Notes under the pieces: model-generated
What the model saw: only the letters and a program-made list of their open reading frames with translations
What the model was told of the DNA's origin: nothing
Databases searched by the model: none
Origin: an uncultured Shewanella sp.
GTDB lineage: Bacteria > Pseudomonadota > Gammaproteobacteria > Enterobacterales > Shewanellaceae
DNA: 64,000 bases
Assembly (NCBI RefSeq): GCF_947491715.1
Contig: NZ_CANLKR010000017.1
Location: forward strand, 48,431-112,430
Direction: 5' to 3'
Shown: one piece after another, positions 18,346 to 27,780 of the stretch
How positions within the stretch are numbered: position 1 is the stretch's first letter
How the letters are laid out: the number at the start of each line of letters is the position of its first letter
Translations under genes and position numbers: made by a program

Positions 18346-19506
18346 TCAAAGTGCTTTTGCGGCAGCTAAGCCTGCTTGAAGATCAGCGACCAAATCATCG
18401 GCATCTTCAATTCCTACTGATAATCGAATTAGCGTATCTTTCACTCCAGCCTCTAAACGCGCTTCTCGCTCCATTGCTCTGTGTGTCATTGTAGCAGGCA
18501 CAGCAACTAAGCTTTCAACGCCGCCTAAACTTTCAGCCAATGAAAACAAGCTTAATGCCTGTAAAAATGCCTCCAACTGCGCTTCACCACCTTTAAGCTC
18601 AAAACTCAACATGGCACCAAAACCCTTTTGTTGTTTTGCTGCAATTTCATGCCCAGGATGAGAAGCAAGGCCAGGGTAATAGACATTGGACACTGCATCA
18701 CTTGTGGTCAATATAGCAAGAATACGCTGTGCATTAGCTTGATGCTCACGCACTCTTACACTTAATGTGCGGATCCCTCTGAGCGTAAAGTAGCTATCCA
18801 GTGCAGAACCCGTTAATCCTAAGGTATTTGACCACCAATGCAATTTTTCACTCAACTCAGGATTTTTTGCCACAACAGCACCGCCAACAACGTCACTGTG
18901 TCCGTTAATGTATTTAGTCGTTGAATGCACAACAATATCAGCACCTAAAAGTAATGGCTGCTGTAAAATAGGTGATAAAAAAGTATTATCGACAGCGACT
19001 AATGCACCGACTTTATGGCTAGCAGCAGCAATAGCTTCAATATCCACCACACGTAAAAGTGGATTAGAGGGAGTTTCTAGCCACACCAATTTAGGCTGCT
19101 GAGCAATCGCTTCACCAAGTGCTGCTGGGTCAGTTTGATCGACGACTAATAGCTTAAATTGCCCTTTGTTAGCCAAATTGGTAAATAAACGATAACTGCC
19201 CCCATAGCAATCATGAGGAACCACTAATAAATCTTCAGGACCCAGCAAGCTTACCACTAGAGTAATCGCAGCCATACCTGTACATGTCACAATGCCACTT
19301 TCCCCCTTTTCAAGGCTTGCAATGGCATCACCTAGAACGGTTCGAGTCGGGTTTCCCGAGCGGCTATAATCAAATTCTCTCGGATTTTTATGACCATCGA
19401 AAGAATAATTCGTTGATAGGTAAATAGGGGGGACAACTGCCCCATGCTGCTTGTCAGATTCAATGCCCTGACGCACTGCTAATGTGGCTAGCTTTTGCTC
19501 TGTCAT
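18346..19506 (-). CDS. metB: Cystathionine gamma-synthase
   Basis: This 386-residue PLP enzyme of the Cys/Met metabolism class has the lysine that binds PLP in HSTTKYINGHSDVVGG, YSRSGNPTR near residue 50, and the SLAESLGGVESL motif near the C-terminus. It joins O-succinylhomoserine and cysteine into cystathionine. The adjacent metL and the divergent metJ favour the gamma-synthase assignment over cystathionine beta-lyase. Tandem MetJ boxes lie 31-101 bases upstream, so repression by MetJ with S-adenosylmethionine is expected. Confidence 0.95.
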   Translation of the reverse strand: MTEQKLATLAVRQGIESDKQHGAVVPPIYLSTNYSFDGHKNPREFDYSRSGNPTRTVLGDAIASLEKGESGIVTCTGMAAITLVVSLLGPEDLLVVPHDCYGGSYRLFTNLANKGQFKLLVVDQTDPAALGEAIAQQPKLVWLETPSNPLLRVVDIEAIAAASHKVGALVAVDNTFLSPILQQPLLLGADIVVHSTTKYINGHSDVVGGAVVAKNPELSEKLHWWSNTLGLTGSALDSYFTLRGIRTLSVRVREHQANAQRILAILTTSDAVSNVYYPGLASHPGHEIAAKQQKGFGAMLSFELKGGEAQLEAFLQALSLFSLAESLGGVESLVAVPATMTHRAMEREARLEAGVKDTLIRLSVGIEDADDLVADLQAGLAAAKAL

Positions 19507-19536
19507 GTACGACTCCTGATCAACAAATAACTTTAA

Positions 19537-19615
19537 AGATGTCTAGACGTCTAAATGTACCTAAGCAAATCGCTAACGTCAACCAAGTTTCGGCCATTTA
19601 GACGTCTAAACATGT
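19537..19615. promoter_or_regulatory. MetJ operator clusters (met boxes)
   Basis: Two groups of met boxes (consensus AGACGTCT) lie in the metB-metJ divergent region. AGATGTCT (19537-19544) is directly followed by a perfect AGACGTCT (19545-19552). A second perfect AGACGTCT is at 19600-19607, with weaker flanking 8-mers. Tandem boxes are what MetJ dimers bind cooperatively. One group sits by each gene, so metB-metL and metJ itself are probably both repressed. Confidence 0.92.
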
Positions 19616-19714
19616 AGAAATCCAACCTCAATTGCGCTAAATTAAAAGCAAAGTTTGACTGTGCTTAGTAAAGGGTTAAAATCTGCCCCGAATTATGAAA
19701 TTTTAGGTGAGTTA

Positions 19715-20029
19715 ATGACTGAATGGAATGGCGACTATATTAGCCCTTATGCCGAACATGGCAAAAAGAATGAACAGGTAAAAAAAATTACCGTTTCAAT
19801 CCCATTAAAGGTGTTGAAAATATTAACGGATGAACGAACACGTCGTCAGGTCAATAATCTTCGTCATGCAACAAACAGCGAATTATTATGTGAAGCATTT
19901 TTACATGCTTATACTGGTCAACCGCTGCCAAATGATGACGATTTATCCAAAGACAAACCAGATAGTATGCCGGCAGAAGTTAAACGCCTAATGAATGAAA
20001 TGGGCATAGAATGGGAAGAAATGGAATAA
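19715..20029 (+). CDS. metJ: Methionine repressor MetJ
   Basis: The 104-residue protein is nearly identical to enteric MetJ over residues 3-70, including the DNA-contact beta-strand [17 protein letters not shown] and [23 protein letters not shown], the ribbon-helix-helix core. It represses methionine synthesis genes when S-adenosylmethionine is bound. An upstream in-frame ATG-less extension to 19655 (TTG/GTG-type start) is possible, but ATG at 19715 has AGGTGA four bases before it and matches the known N-terminus ([16 protein letters not shown]). A terminator follows. It is divergent from metB across the met boxes. Confidence 0.97.
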   Translation: MTEWNGDYISPYAEHGKKNEQVKKITVSIPLKVLKILTDERTRRQVNNLRHATNSELLCEAFLHAYTGQPLPNDDDLSKDKPDSMPAEVKRLMNEMGIEWEEME

Positions 20030-20043
20030 CCTCAGATGGAAAG

Positions 20044-20076
20044 AGGTAAGGTTCATAAAAGCCTTACCTTTTCTCT
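20044..20076 (+). terminator. Terminator of metJ
   Basis: Arms AGGTAAGG (20044-20051) and CCTTACCT (20062-20069) are followed by TTTCTCT. Confidence 0.85.
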
Positions 20077-20154
20077 ATCCGCACTATTTAATTGAACTAG
20101 ACCATAAATAAACGTCTCTTTTTACTCTTACTGTATGATTTGTAGGAAGTGAAT

Positions 20155-20886
20155 ATGCCCGAAGTACACACTTTATTTTTTGCGTTATTGATTGTTTATT
20201 GCGGGGCTTTAACACAAGGCTTGATTGGTTTTGGACTCGCAATCGTTGCCAGCCCTTTATTATACCTGATTGATCCCACAATGGTCCCCGTTCCAGTGAT
20301 ATTCATGGGGTTCACCATTGCCTGTTTAACACTGTTAAAGTCAAAGCAGCATTTAGAATTTAAAGGGTTAACATTTGCCTTACTCGGCCGTATTCCTGGT
20401 GGAATATTAGGCACATTTTTATTGTTAATGGCGCCAAAACCCATTTTAGGCTTAATCATTGGAAGCATTGTCGCTCTAGCCGTTGGCCTTAATAAACTCA
20501 AATTTCATTGTCCGATTAACCGCTTCAGTTTATTTATTGCTGGAGTGCTGTCAGGTATTTTCGGTAATGTCGCCGCCATTGGGGGGCCGCCAATGGCCTT
20601 ATTATTTGCTAATAAAGAAGCCAATCAATTTCGAGCAGCCTTATCCGCATTTTTTATTTTTAGTTCATTAATTTCAATAGTGATATTGGGCATTGCTGGC
20701 TTAATCACATTCCATCATCTTATCACCGCATTATTATTACTGCCTGCAGTACTATTAGGCCATTTAACGGCAAAAAAATTAGCAAAGCACACCAATAAAA
20801 ATACGATTCGAACCGCCACACATATTCTCTGCACAGTCAGCGCATTGATTATCATCATCGAGTCATTGATAGAATTAAATCGATAA
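20155..20886 (+). CDS. TSUP (TauE/SafE) family membrane transporter
   Basis: The protein of about 243 residues has around eight hydrophobic segments and the TSUP family repeat motifs: GFGLAIVASPLL after the first helix and GNVAAIGGPPMALLFAN in the second half. TauE/SafE carriers move sulfite, sulfonates, organosulfur compounds or carboxylates across the inner membrane. Its place right after metJ could suggest a sulfur compound, but no met box lies before it and the metJ terminator separates them. ATG at 20155 was chosen because AGGAAG ends five bases before it; a GTG at 20149 overlaps that ribosome site. Confidence 0.88.
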   Translation: MPEVHTLFFALLIVYCGALTQGLIGFGLAIVASPLLYLIDPTMVPVPVIFMGFTIACLTLLKSKQHLEFKGLTFALLGRIPGGILGTFLLLMAPKPILGLIIGSIVALAVGLNKLKFHCPINRFSLFIAGVLSGIFGNVAAIGGPPMALLFANKEANQFRAALSAFFIFSSLISIVILGIAGLITFHHLITALLLLPAVLLGHLTAKKLAKHTNKNTIRTATHILCTVSALIIIIESLIELNR

Positions 20887-20918
20887 AACAGAGATAACAA
20901 TCACTCAAAAGTCAGTAC

Positions 20919-21845
20919 TTAAAAATCATATGAGGTTCTTAGCAAGCCTTCGATATGATTAGATTGACGATAAATACCCGAAAAATCGACAGAAAACTTA
21001 TCTCCAAATTTAAACTCAGAGCCCATAGAATAAAGGCTTTCCTGATTATTTTTCATATTATAATAATAACTTAGATTAACATCTAACCAAGAAAACATAT
21101 TTAAATCCCCCCCAACACGCCAAAATTGTGCTGGATGAGCATCATCCCATTCTGCCTGTCGATATAAATCAATGTCGGTAGAAAAATGCATAGTATTCCA
21201 ATCATACGCCACACCAGCAGTTAACATGGTAAGACTTGCTTTATCCAGTTCATGAGTAAAGTTTGTCTCTAAAAATTGAGCGCGAGAAAATAAATGACTA
21301 CCAGAAACAGCGAATTGCAAGTTATCAGCTAGTTTCATCGAAAGCTGCATATCAAGATTAACGGCCGACTGATAAGATAAATCCTCAACATCAGCATGTA
21401 TAACACTGGGAAGCACACCAATATTGATAGGCATATTGACAATGGATAAAGGAATATTAATCAATAAACCCCTTTCTTTGACCTGAGTCGCAGCCATCAC
21501 ATTCACAGGTGTATTCATTATCCTATCAAACTGTGGCACTGATTGAGAGAAGGTATAATCGTACACAAAAGTGCTAAATTCAATATCCGATAGTGTGGGA
21601 ATTGTTACAGTAGTATTGACTTGTAAACTTTCTTTTTCCTTCCCAAACAATACTATGGGTTGATACGAGGGAAAGTTTTTTGCATTCAAAGCAATAAGCG
21701 GTGCAAGCATTAACCCCTTCTCATTATTTTCTATCAACAAGTCATTTGTAGACTGATTAAAAGTAGATCCCGCAAAAACAATATGACTCAATGAAAAATA
21801 AGAAAAGACGCTAATTAACAACCTAAATAGGCTATATTTCATCAT
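20919..21845 (-). CDS. Predicted outer-membrane beta-barrel protein
   Basis: This 308-residue protein has a signal peptide (MMKYSLFRLLISVFSYFSLSHIVFA). The mature chain is built of alternating polar and hydrophobic strands and ends in F (RTSYDF), the outer-membrane C-terminal signature. Late segments such as LTAGVAYDWNTMHFSTDIDL and WLDVNLSYYYNM look like paired transmembrane strands. It resembles TraF-like outer-membrane proteins common in Shewanella and Vibrio that are unrelated to conjugation, although here it is short; this assignment is tentative. AGGGAAG precedes the start. Ligand and function are unknown. Confidence 0.7.
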   Translation of the reverse strand: MMKYSLFRLLISVFSYFSLSHIVFAGSTFNQSTNDLLIENNEKGLMLAPLIALNAKNFPSYQPIVLFGKEKESLQVNTTVTIPTLSDIEFSTFVYDYTFSQSVPQFDRIMNTPVNVMAATQVKERGLLINIPLSIVNMPINIGVLPSVIHADVEDLSYQSAVNLDMQLSMKLADNLQFAVSGSHLFSRAQFLETNFTHELDKASLTMLTAGVAYDWNTMHFSTDIDLYRQAEWDDAHPAQFWRVGGDLNMFSWLDVNLSYYYNMKNNQESLYSMGSEFKFGDKFSVDFSGIYRQSNHIEGLLRTSYDF

Positions 21846-22018
21846 TTTTTCTTCCCTGGAACATGATAGCGAAAAGTAACGCTTCCCCTTCTACAACACC
21901 TTTATCGAAAACGTTAAACATGCTTTCTTATTTTATGACAAAAAAGGCCACTATGAGAAAAAATCCTTTAAGTTAATGGCAGAAGAAAATGATTTTATCT
22001 TGAAATCGTACCGTGACT

Positions 22019-22846
22019 TCAGGATAACTCCCTTAATAAGGTCGCTAATACTGGCTCAACACTTTGATGACTGGGGTAACACAAACCGATACGGCGAAAC
22101 ATTCTTGGCCCATCAAACATGACTTGCGTTAATCTAGGTTCATCTTCTATCAAACCATCAGGCAAGAAACTGATCCCAAAGCCTGCAAGTACTAAAGACA
22201 TCACTAAAGACTTAGACTCAGCCTTAGCCACTAAATTAAGTGACATATTATTACAAGCCAGTAAGCCTATGGTTTGCTGATGAGCCTCACAGGGCGGACA
22301 CTCAATAAAGTCATAGCCATGTAATTGAGTCGCATTAATGCTTTCTTGTTTCGCTAACTCATGCTCAGTCGGCACACACAGTACGTAATCTTCCTCCCAA
22401 AGCGGGAAAAAAATCTCATCGTCTTCACGCAGTGCATCTAAGGTTAATCGACAATCCGCAGGACTTTTGTAATCCACTAATTCAAGATCGAGTCGAGTTA
22501 ACTTCGCCGCTATCGTTTTCAAAAATGCCGATAAACGCCCTTGACTTAAGTCTGGCATTACCGCAATTTTCAATGTTTGCCGCGTCGCTTTCTCTTGAAA
22601 TAGCTTAGGTAATAATTTTGCCTCTTCCACCAGCTTCAACGCTAATGGATACAGGTAAGAAGCACTGTCTAACGCTTGTACTCCTTTTTTACTTCGAGAA
22701 AATAATGGCCCACCTAGCTCTTCTTCTAACTGTTTTAATCCTGCCGAAAGAGACGGTTGACTCACATGGCAGGCCTGCGCTGCTGCGGTAATGTTTTTTT
22801 CCTCAAAAATCGCAATAAAAAAACGTAACAAACGTAAATCTATCAT
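22019..22846 (-). CDS. LysR family transcriptional regulator
   Basis: This 275-residue regulator has the LysR winged helix at residues 1-60 (LRLLRFFIAIFEEKNITAAAQACHVSQPSLSAG, written here as the first helix-turn-helix) and a periplasmic-binding-like effector domain from about residue 88. A cysteine-rich segment IECPPCEAHQQ near residue 180 could sense redox or a thiol. It is divergent from an SDR gene. LysR regulators usually control the divergent neighbour by binding the shared intergenic region, which contains a matching palindrome at 22869-22883. Confidence 0.92.
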   Translation of the reverse strand: MIDLRLLRFFIAIFEEKNITAAAQACHVSQPSLSAGLKQLEEELGGPLFSRSKKGVQALDSASYLYPLALKLVEEAKLLPKLFQEKATRQTLKIAVMPDLSQGRLSAFLKTIAAKLTRLDLELVDYKSPADCRLTLDALREDDEIFFPLWEEDYVLCVPTEHELAKQESINATQLHGYDFIECPPCEAHQQTIGLLACNNMSLNLVAKAESKSLVMSLVLAGFGISFLPDGLIEDEPRLTQVMFDGPRMFRRIGLCYPSHQSVEPVLATLLRELS

Positions 22847-22868
22847 AAATAATATTCCAAACTTTGTT

Positions 22869-22883
22869 ATAGGCTGAGCCTAT
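22869..22883. promoter_or_regulatory. Probable LysR-regulator operator
   Basis: ATAGGC-TGA-GCCTAT is a perfect dyad between the divergent LysR and SDR genes, with the T-N11-A form of LysR sites. It lies 23 bases before the regulator gene, fitting autoregulation. Confidence 0.55.
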
Positions 22884-23022
22884 CATATCCAGTAAAAATT
22901 AGTATTTTTCAATCTGAGACTAAGCGCCTATACTCAATCTCATTCAATAGCATTATGCTTAAAATATTATTTAAACCATAATAATCAACAAATTAAAAAT
23001 TAATCATTATTAAGAGGTACAA

Positions 23023-23766
23023 ATGATGACACACACACTTAATCAAGAAAAAGCCCTTATTGTGATCACTGGTGCATCATCAGGTATTGGGGCATCAATG
23101 GCGAAAGCATTTCATGCTAAAGGCCACCCTTTATTGTTACTGGCACGTAGAGTAGAACCTATGCAAGCATTAGACCTTGACCGTTGCTTATGCATCAGTG
23201 TTGATGTTACTGATGCTCAATCCATCAAAGAGGCTATTGCTACAGCAGAAGCACAATATGGAAAAGTGGGCGCGTTAATCAACAATGCCGGTACCATGCT
23301 ACTTGGCCAAGCTGATGTGCAAGATCCTAGTGAATGGAGCCAAATGCTGAATATCAATGTCATGGGTGTGCTCAATGGGATCCATGCCGTACTTGCCGAT
23401 ATGAAAGCCCGTAATACCGGTACGATTATCAATATCAGTTCTATTGCAGGCTTTAAGACGTTCACCAATCATGCCGCCTATTGCGCCACCAAATTTGCCG
23501 TTCATGGGTTAACAGAAAATATTCGCGAAGAAGTTGCTATGGATGATGTCCGTGTCATCACGATTTCTCCCGGTGCCGTTGAAACCAATTTATTATCGCA
23601 TACCACTAATGATGAAATTAAAGCAGGTTATAACGATTGGAAAGAAGATATGGGTGGCGTCATTGCCCCAGAGACCATTGCTGAAGCCGCGTTATTCGCC
23701 TATGAACAACCCCAAAGTGTCTGCGTGAGAGAAATCGTTGTTGCAGCCACTCGTCAACAACCTTAA
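23023..23766 (+). CDS. Short-chain dehydrogenase/reductase (SDR)
   Basis: This 247-residue classical SDR has the cofactor motif TGASSGIGAS (about 17-26), the NNAG motif in INNAGTM, a catalytic serine in NISSIAG and YxxxK in AYCATKF. R43 after the second strand (LLARRVEP) suggests preference for NADPH. It probably reduces a carbonyl in a small molecule; such YdfG-like enzymes act on serine-type hydroxy acids or aldehydes. AGAGG precedes the start. The divergent LysR gene is its likely regulator, and a strong terminator ends the transcript. Confidence 0.93.
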   Translation: MMTHTLNQEKALIVITGASSGIGASMAKAFHAKGHPLLLLARRVEPMQALDLDRCLCISVDVTDAQSIKEAIATAEAQYGKVGALINNAGTMLLGQADVQDPSEWSQMLNINVMGVLNGIHAVLADMKARNTGTIINISSIAGFKTFTNHAAYCATKFAVHGLTENIREEVAMDDVRVITISPGAVETNLLSHTTNDEIKAGYNDWKEDMGGVIAPETIAEAALFAYEQPQSVCVREIVVAATRQQP

Positions 23767-23801
23767 TTGACATTGGCCAGTTTCAATAGCCTTAGTACCT
23801 C

Positions 23802-23838
23802 GCCTCAATAACGCTATTGAGGCTTATCTTTCTCTTTT
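23802..23838 (+). terminator. Terminator of the SDR gene
   Basis: Perfect 9-bp arms GCCTCAATA (23802-23810) and TATTGAGGC (23815-23823) are followed by a T-rich tail, TTATCTTTCTCTTTT. Confidence 0.9.
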
Positions 23839-23917
23839 ATCACTTTCAAAATGAAAACAAGTACCTTTCAGTGTAAAATCATAAAGGCCTAAATATCATG
23901 AAAAGCCAACAGGCCAA

Positions 23918-23950
23918 CACAAAACCTGAATATACCCATCAGGTTTTGTG
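23918..23950 (-). terminator. Terminator of the DUF3103-like gene
   Basis: Perfect 12-bp arms CACAAAACCTGA (23918-23929) and TCAGGTTTTGTG (23939-23950) lie directly past the stop at 23958. The T run is within the second arm. Confidence 0.75.
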
Positions 23951-23957
23951 ACAATGA

Positions 23958-25148
23958 CTATCTTCTCGGTTGTATCAATAACGGTTCTAATGTCATTTTG
24001 GCATTTTGACTGGCTCCATGATGTTCACTATAACTTTCCCCTTCAAAAATGGTATAAAAAACATCAATAAAGTCATCTTCATTTGTCATCAATGTATCTG
24101 GCATTGCTTGTATAACCGCATTGGTTAATCGCGTAATAAGCGCAACAGTTTGCGCGCCGACTTCTGGAATAAATTGTAATACTTGTGCCGTTACCTCTAA
24201 TAACACTGTTGCTAACGCTTTATAGTTAACGTTATCATCGCTCTCCATCAATAAAATATCGACGGCCTGCCAACGATAATTATCCCAATGCACAATAATT
24301 TGATTTGGTGTGTACTCTTTTTGCGCTTTATCCAAATAAGGTAATTCAACTACCTCTATTTTTGGCATTAACTCATCACTTAAAGCATTCACACCAGTAA
24401 TAATCGCATACACTTCCGCAGGTCCGGAGATCCATGATTCTTTTATTTCTTGCACTTCAATGTTTTTAATCACCGTCATAGATAAAGGCTCAATCAACTC
24501 TGAGCGAGGTTGATTAACAAGTGGTTTGACTAAGCCCTGTTCAAATTGATCATCAAATTGATCAAAAACAGCATTCATTGCTTTAAGTCCTGCTTTCATT
24601 GTTTTTTCTTTATTCAATTCAATAATAAAAACAGGTTGAGTCGGCATACTATAAGCATCTAAATATGTCATTTCACCATCAATAGCAAAAGCTTCTATAT
24701 TTCCATCGTCATTACTTGTAGCAAAAGTAAATAGAGGTAGCTGCCCCCCATGCAACTGAGCCAACATACTGTCATCAGCCAAACGTAATAGGATAATACT
24801 CTCTGGGCTCTGCTTAAGTTGCTGTTCAATGCCTTTGAGTCGATTGATATTAACGCTAGAATGACCAATGACCCTAACGGTCGATAACGATAATCCAATC
24901 AGTTCATTAACAGGTATACTCAAACGATACTCATTAAAGGACTCTCTAATACTTGCCTCTATATTGGTGTAGTCTCTAGCCAAAGCCTGTGCGATGGCCT
25001 TTTTATTTTCTTTTACAGAATTTAACAAAGAGAGTGAGCTTAAATCGTTAGCCAGACTGTTGGTATTTTGCTCTTTCGCACCCACATGAAAAGTGAATAG
25101 ACTTAGGCTAAAAACAGCAGAAAATATCGCAATTGAGAAACACTTCAT
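23958..25148 (-). CDS. Secreted DUF3103-like protein
   Basis: This 396-residue protein has a signal peptide MKCFSIAIFSAVFSLSLFTFHVGA. The mature part includes LRLADDSMLAQLHGGQLPLFTFA, AFAIDGEMTYLDAYSMPTQPVFIIEL and WISGPAEVYAIITGVN, which recall the DUF3103 family of exported proteins in Vibrio and Shewanella. The function of that family is not known to me. AAGGAAG is correctly placed before the start. The promoter would be within 25149-25320. The gene stands alone with its own terminator. Confidence 0.7.
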   Translation of the reverse strand: MKCFSIAIFSAVFSLSLFTFHVGAKEQNTNSLANDLSSLSLLNSVKENKKAIAQALARDYTNIEASIRESFNEYRLSIPVNELIGLSLSTVRVIGHSSVNINRLKGIEQQLKQSPESIILLRLADDSMLAQLHGGQLPLFTFATSNDDGNIEAFAIDGEMTYLDAYSMPTQPVFIIELNKEKTMKAGLKAMNAVFDQFDDQFEQGLVKPLVNQPRSELIEPLSMTVIKNIEVQEIKESWISGPAEVYAIITGVNALSDELMPKIEVVELPYLDKAQKEYTPNQIIVHWDNYRWQAVDILLMESDDNVNYKALATVLLEVTAQVLQFIPEVGAQTVALITRLTNAVIQAMPDTLMTNEDDFIDVFYTIFEGESYSEHHGASQNAKMTLEPLLIQPRR

Positions 25149-25320
25149 ATCAACTTCCTTTTATTTAACTAATAAATAAACAACAAAACAAACAAATTGA
25201 TAACTAAGCATCACTTTTAACAATAAGAAAATCTTTATGCAATTCGACCTTTGTCTCAGCAAGATATCGCCTGCAGACATTAAAAATAAGAAGAAGTTCA
25301 CTATTTTGACAAAGATGTGC

Positions 25321-25348
25321 AAAAAAACTGCGACAGCTTGTCGCAGTT
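25321..25348 (-). terminator. Orphan terminator-like hairpin in the receptor leader
   Basis: AACTGCGACA (25326-25335) and TGTCGCAGTT (25339-25348) form a 10-bp stem. Read on the minus strand, it is followed by seven T (25321-25327), a textbook intrinsic terminator. Yet no minus-strand gene lies before it; the plus-strand receptor gene begins at 25430. It may end an antisense transcript or be an operator. Confidence 0.6.
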
Positions 25349-25429
25349 AAGGAATAAAGCTTTGCCAAGCAGATTTTGGACTGAGAATATAACCTTCACT
25401 TTTACAATGATCCAAAAAATGCCATTACC

Positions 25430-27484
25430 ATGCTGCGTCTATCATCTTTATCCATTTCTATCATCACAATTTTCATTTTCCCTTCGGCCGTTTTTGCTGA
25501 CGAAGGCGATATGGAAATCATCGAAGTCAAAGGCCGCCCTCAAGAAAATTTTAGCGTTGCCGACCCATCCACATCGATTCCTCAAATTGATGCCAGTGAT
25601 TTACTCAAAAAATTACCGGGCGCCGCAGTCAATGGTAATGGCCCGTTGAGCGGAATTGCACAATATCGAGGACTATATGGTGATAGAGTTAACACTCAAA
25701 TTAACGGCGTATCTTTAGCGGGTGCAGGCCCTAACGCAATGGACACACCATTAAGTTACGCCAGTTTGATATTAACCGAGGGCGTCAGTATGACTCGAGG
25801 GATTGCGCCTGTCTCCTCAGGAATTGATACACTAGGCGGGAGCATTGAAGTGATAGAATCAAAAGCTAGCTTTGATGAAACCAGTGGCGAAGTCTCTGGA
25901 CAATATCAAACCAATGGAGACAGAGGCAATCTAGGTGGAAAAGTAAACCTAGGCAGTAAAGAACAAGCGGTATTACTTTACGCCGAAAAGTTAGAAGGTA
26001 ATACAGACGTCACTACAGGTGACGGAGACACTATTGCACCGACAACTTATGAAAAAACCATGGCAGGTGGCGAGTATCGCCTTAATTTAAGTGATAATGA
26101 CATCAATGAAGAGTCCATTGCTTTTGGGTATCAGTTTTTAGAAACCAATAATGCTGGCACCCCAGCTCTCCCTATGGATATTGATTTTATTCGTACACAC
26201 AGATTTAAAGTGGAGGGAGAGCATAATATCAATAGCTGGGATCTCAACTGGCACATGGCCTATAGCGATGCAAATCACGGTATGGATAATTATAGCCAGC
26301 GAGATAAACCCGATACCTCAAGTGCTCGATACAATAGTGCCACTAGTGATAGCTTTGACAGTGAAATATCCATCGCTAAAGATGCTTGGTTATTTGGTTT
26401 AGATGCTCGAATGAGTCAACATAATTCTCTTATAACCGATCCCACTAATGCCAGTTTTTATATCGATAACTTTAACGACATTCAAGACGATGTTTACAGT
26501 GTTTTCGCTCAATGGCAACAAGATATCGGTCTATGGAATTGGCAATTTGGTAGTAGGGTTAAAAATTACCGAACCAATTCAGGGACCATTAACACCTCAA
26601 TGGCCAACACCATGACCGCCGTCCAAGCGCTTGTTGATGATTTCAACAATAGCGATCGTTCGCAAGTGCAAACAGGGCTCGATTTAACCATCAATGGTCA
26701 ATATCAATTTAATGATGATTGGACCGGTATTATTGGTCTTGCCCGTAAGCAAGACAGTGCCAGCTATCAAGAAAGGTATTTATGGTTGCCGATGCAGTCA
26801 ACAGGTGGACTGGCTGATGGACGGACTTACGTCGGTCAAGTTGATCTTGATTTAGAAACCGCTTATCAACTCGAACTGGGCTTTGATTTTGAACACAGTC
26901 AGTGGAAAGTTAGCCCTAGAGCATTTGTTAATCGCATTGATAACTATATTCAAGGTACCCCAGCAACCGATGCCAATGTTATCGCTGTTGCTGCCATGAT
27001 GGGGGATGATAACCCAATGCAATTTAGTAATGTAGATGCCTTACTTTACGGCATGGATTTAACCGCAAGTTACCAATTATCGACACGCTGGAATATTGAT
27101 TTACTTGGAAGCTATGTGAGAGGCGAGCGCAGAGATATTGATGATAATCTCTATCGTATCGCTCCACTTAAAGTCAATTTGGGACTCAATTTTCAGCAAG
27201 GAAACTGGATAGCACGGATAGAAGGTGTTGCCAATGCCGCCCAAAATAAAGTCTCTGAAACCCAACTAGAAGAAACCACTTCTGGCTATGCCATCATGAA
27301 TATTTCTGCAGGTTATGATGTAGAGAGTTGGACAGTCAGAGCAGGTATTAATAATCTTTTTGATACTGAATATGAAGATCATTTAGCGGGCTATAATCGT
27401 GTTTATAACACAGATATTGGAGTCGGTTCACGCATGCCTGGCATGGGATTGACGACTTGGGTCACTGGCGCTTACCGTTTTTAA
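25430..27484 (+). CDS. TonB-dependent outer-membrane receptor
   Basis: This 684-residue receptor has a signal peptide ending FPSAVFA, a TonB-box-like MEIIEVKG at about 25-32, a plug domain to about 150 (QYRGLYGDRVNTQINGV; SSGIDTLGGSIEVIES), and a barrel ending YRF. Such receptors import iron complexes, cobalamin, nucleotides or oligosaccharides using TonB energy. No Fur site is visible here, and the next two genes are an exported DUF4114-like protein and a nucleotidase lipoprotein, so a non-iron ligand is possible. It has its own strong terminator. Confidence 0.93.
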   Translation: MLRLSSLSISIITIFIFPSAVFADEGDMEIIEVKGRPQENFSVADPSTSIPQIDASDLLKKLPGAAVNGNGPLSGIAQYRGLYGDRVNTQINGVSLAGAGPNAMDTPLSYASLILTEGVSMTRGIAPVSSGIDTLGGSIEVIESKASFDETSGEVSGQYQTNGDRGNLGGKVNLGSKEQAVLLYAEKLEGNTDVTTGDGDTIAPTTYEKTMAGGEYRLNLSDNDINEESIAFGYQFLETNNAGTPALPMDIDFIRTHRFKVEGEHNINSWDLNWHMAYSDANHGMDNYSQRDKPDTSSARYNSATSDSFDSEISIAKDAWLFGLDARMSQHNSLITDPTNASFYIDNFNDIQDDVYSVFAQWQQDIGLWNWQFGSRVKNYRTNSGTINTSMANTMTAVQALVDDFNNSDRSQVQTGLDLTINGQYQFNDDWTGIIGLARKQDSASYQERYLWLPMQSTGGLADGRTYVGQVDLDLETAYQLELGFDFEHSQWKVSPRAFVNRIDNYIQGTPATDANVIAVAAMMGDDNPMQFSNVDALLYGMDLTASYQLSTRWNIDLLGSYVRGERRDIDDNLYRIAPLKVNLGLNFQQGNWIARIEGVANAAQNKVSETQLEETTSGYAIMNISAGYDVESWTVRAGINNLFDTEYEDHLAGYNRVYNTDIGVGSRMPGMGLTTWVTGAYRF

Positions 27485-27555
27485 TCGACACGTCCACTCA
27501 CAATCAATAGGGTTCATCTTAATCTTAGGGAAGTTCAATCACTGTTCATTTCCCT

Positions 27556-27593
27556 CCCAGAGCTTCCTCCAAGCTCTGGGACTTTTCTTTTTT
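27556..27593 (+). terminator. Terminator of the TonB receptor gene
   Basis: CCCAGAGCTT (27556-27565) and AAGCTCTGGG (27571-27580) form a 10-bp stem with a 5-base loop, followed by ACTTTTCTTTTTTC. Confidence 0.95.
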
Positions 27594-27780
27594 CTATCAC
27601 TAAATTGCATTTTATTACTTCATATTAATCTATATATCAGTACTCAAAATCAAACAGTAGCGACTAAAATTGACTCGTAGCCTTTCAGGATATTAAAGCG
27701 CTACTCAATTGACTGCAGCAATCATTAACGCTGCTAATAAGACAGAATATCAGTCTAATGAACTAATAAGGATGTTAACA

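Noticed and set aside
20919..21845. Conjugation protein TraF
   Set aside because: Only a loose resemblance to TraF-like outer-membrane proteins; no conjugation genes nearby, so it was called a barrel protein only.
25317..25649. Plus-strand open frame overlapping the TonB receptor start
   Set aside because: Its first part is the hairpin leader and the rest is out of frame with a clear receptor gene.
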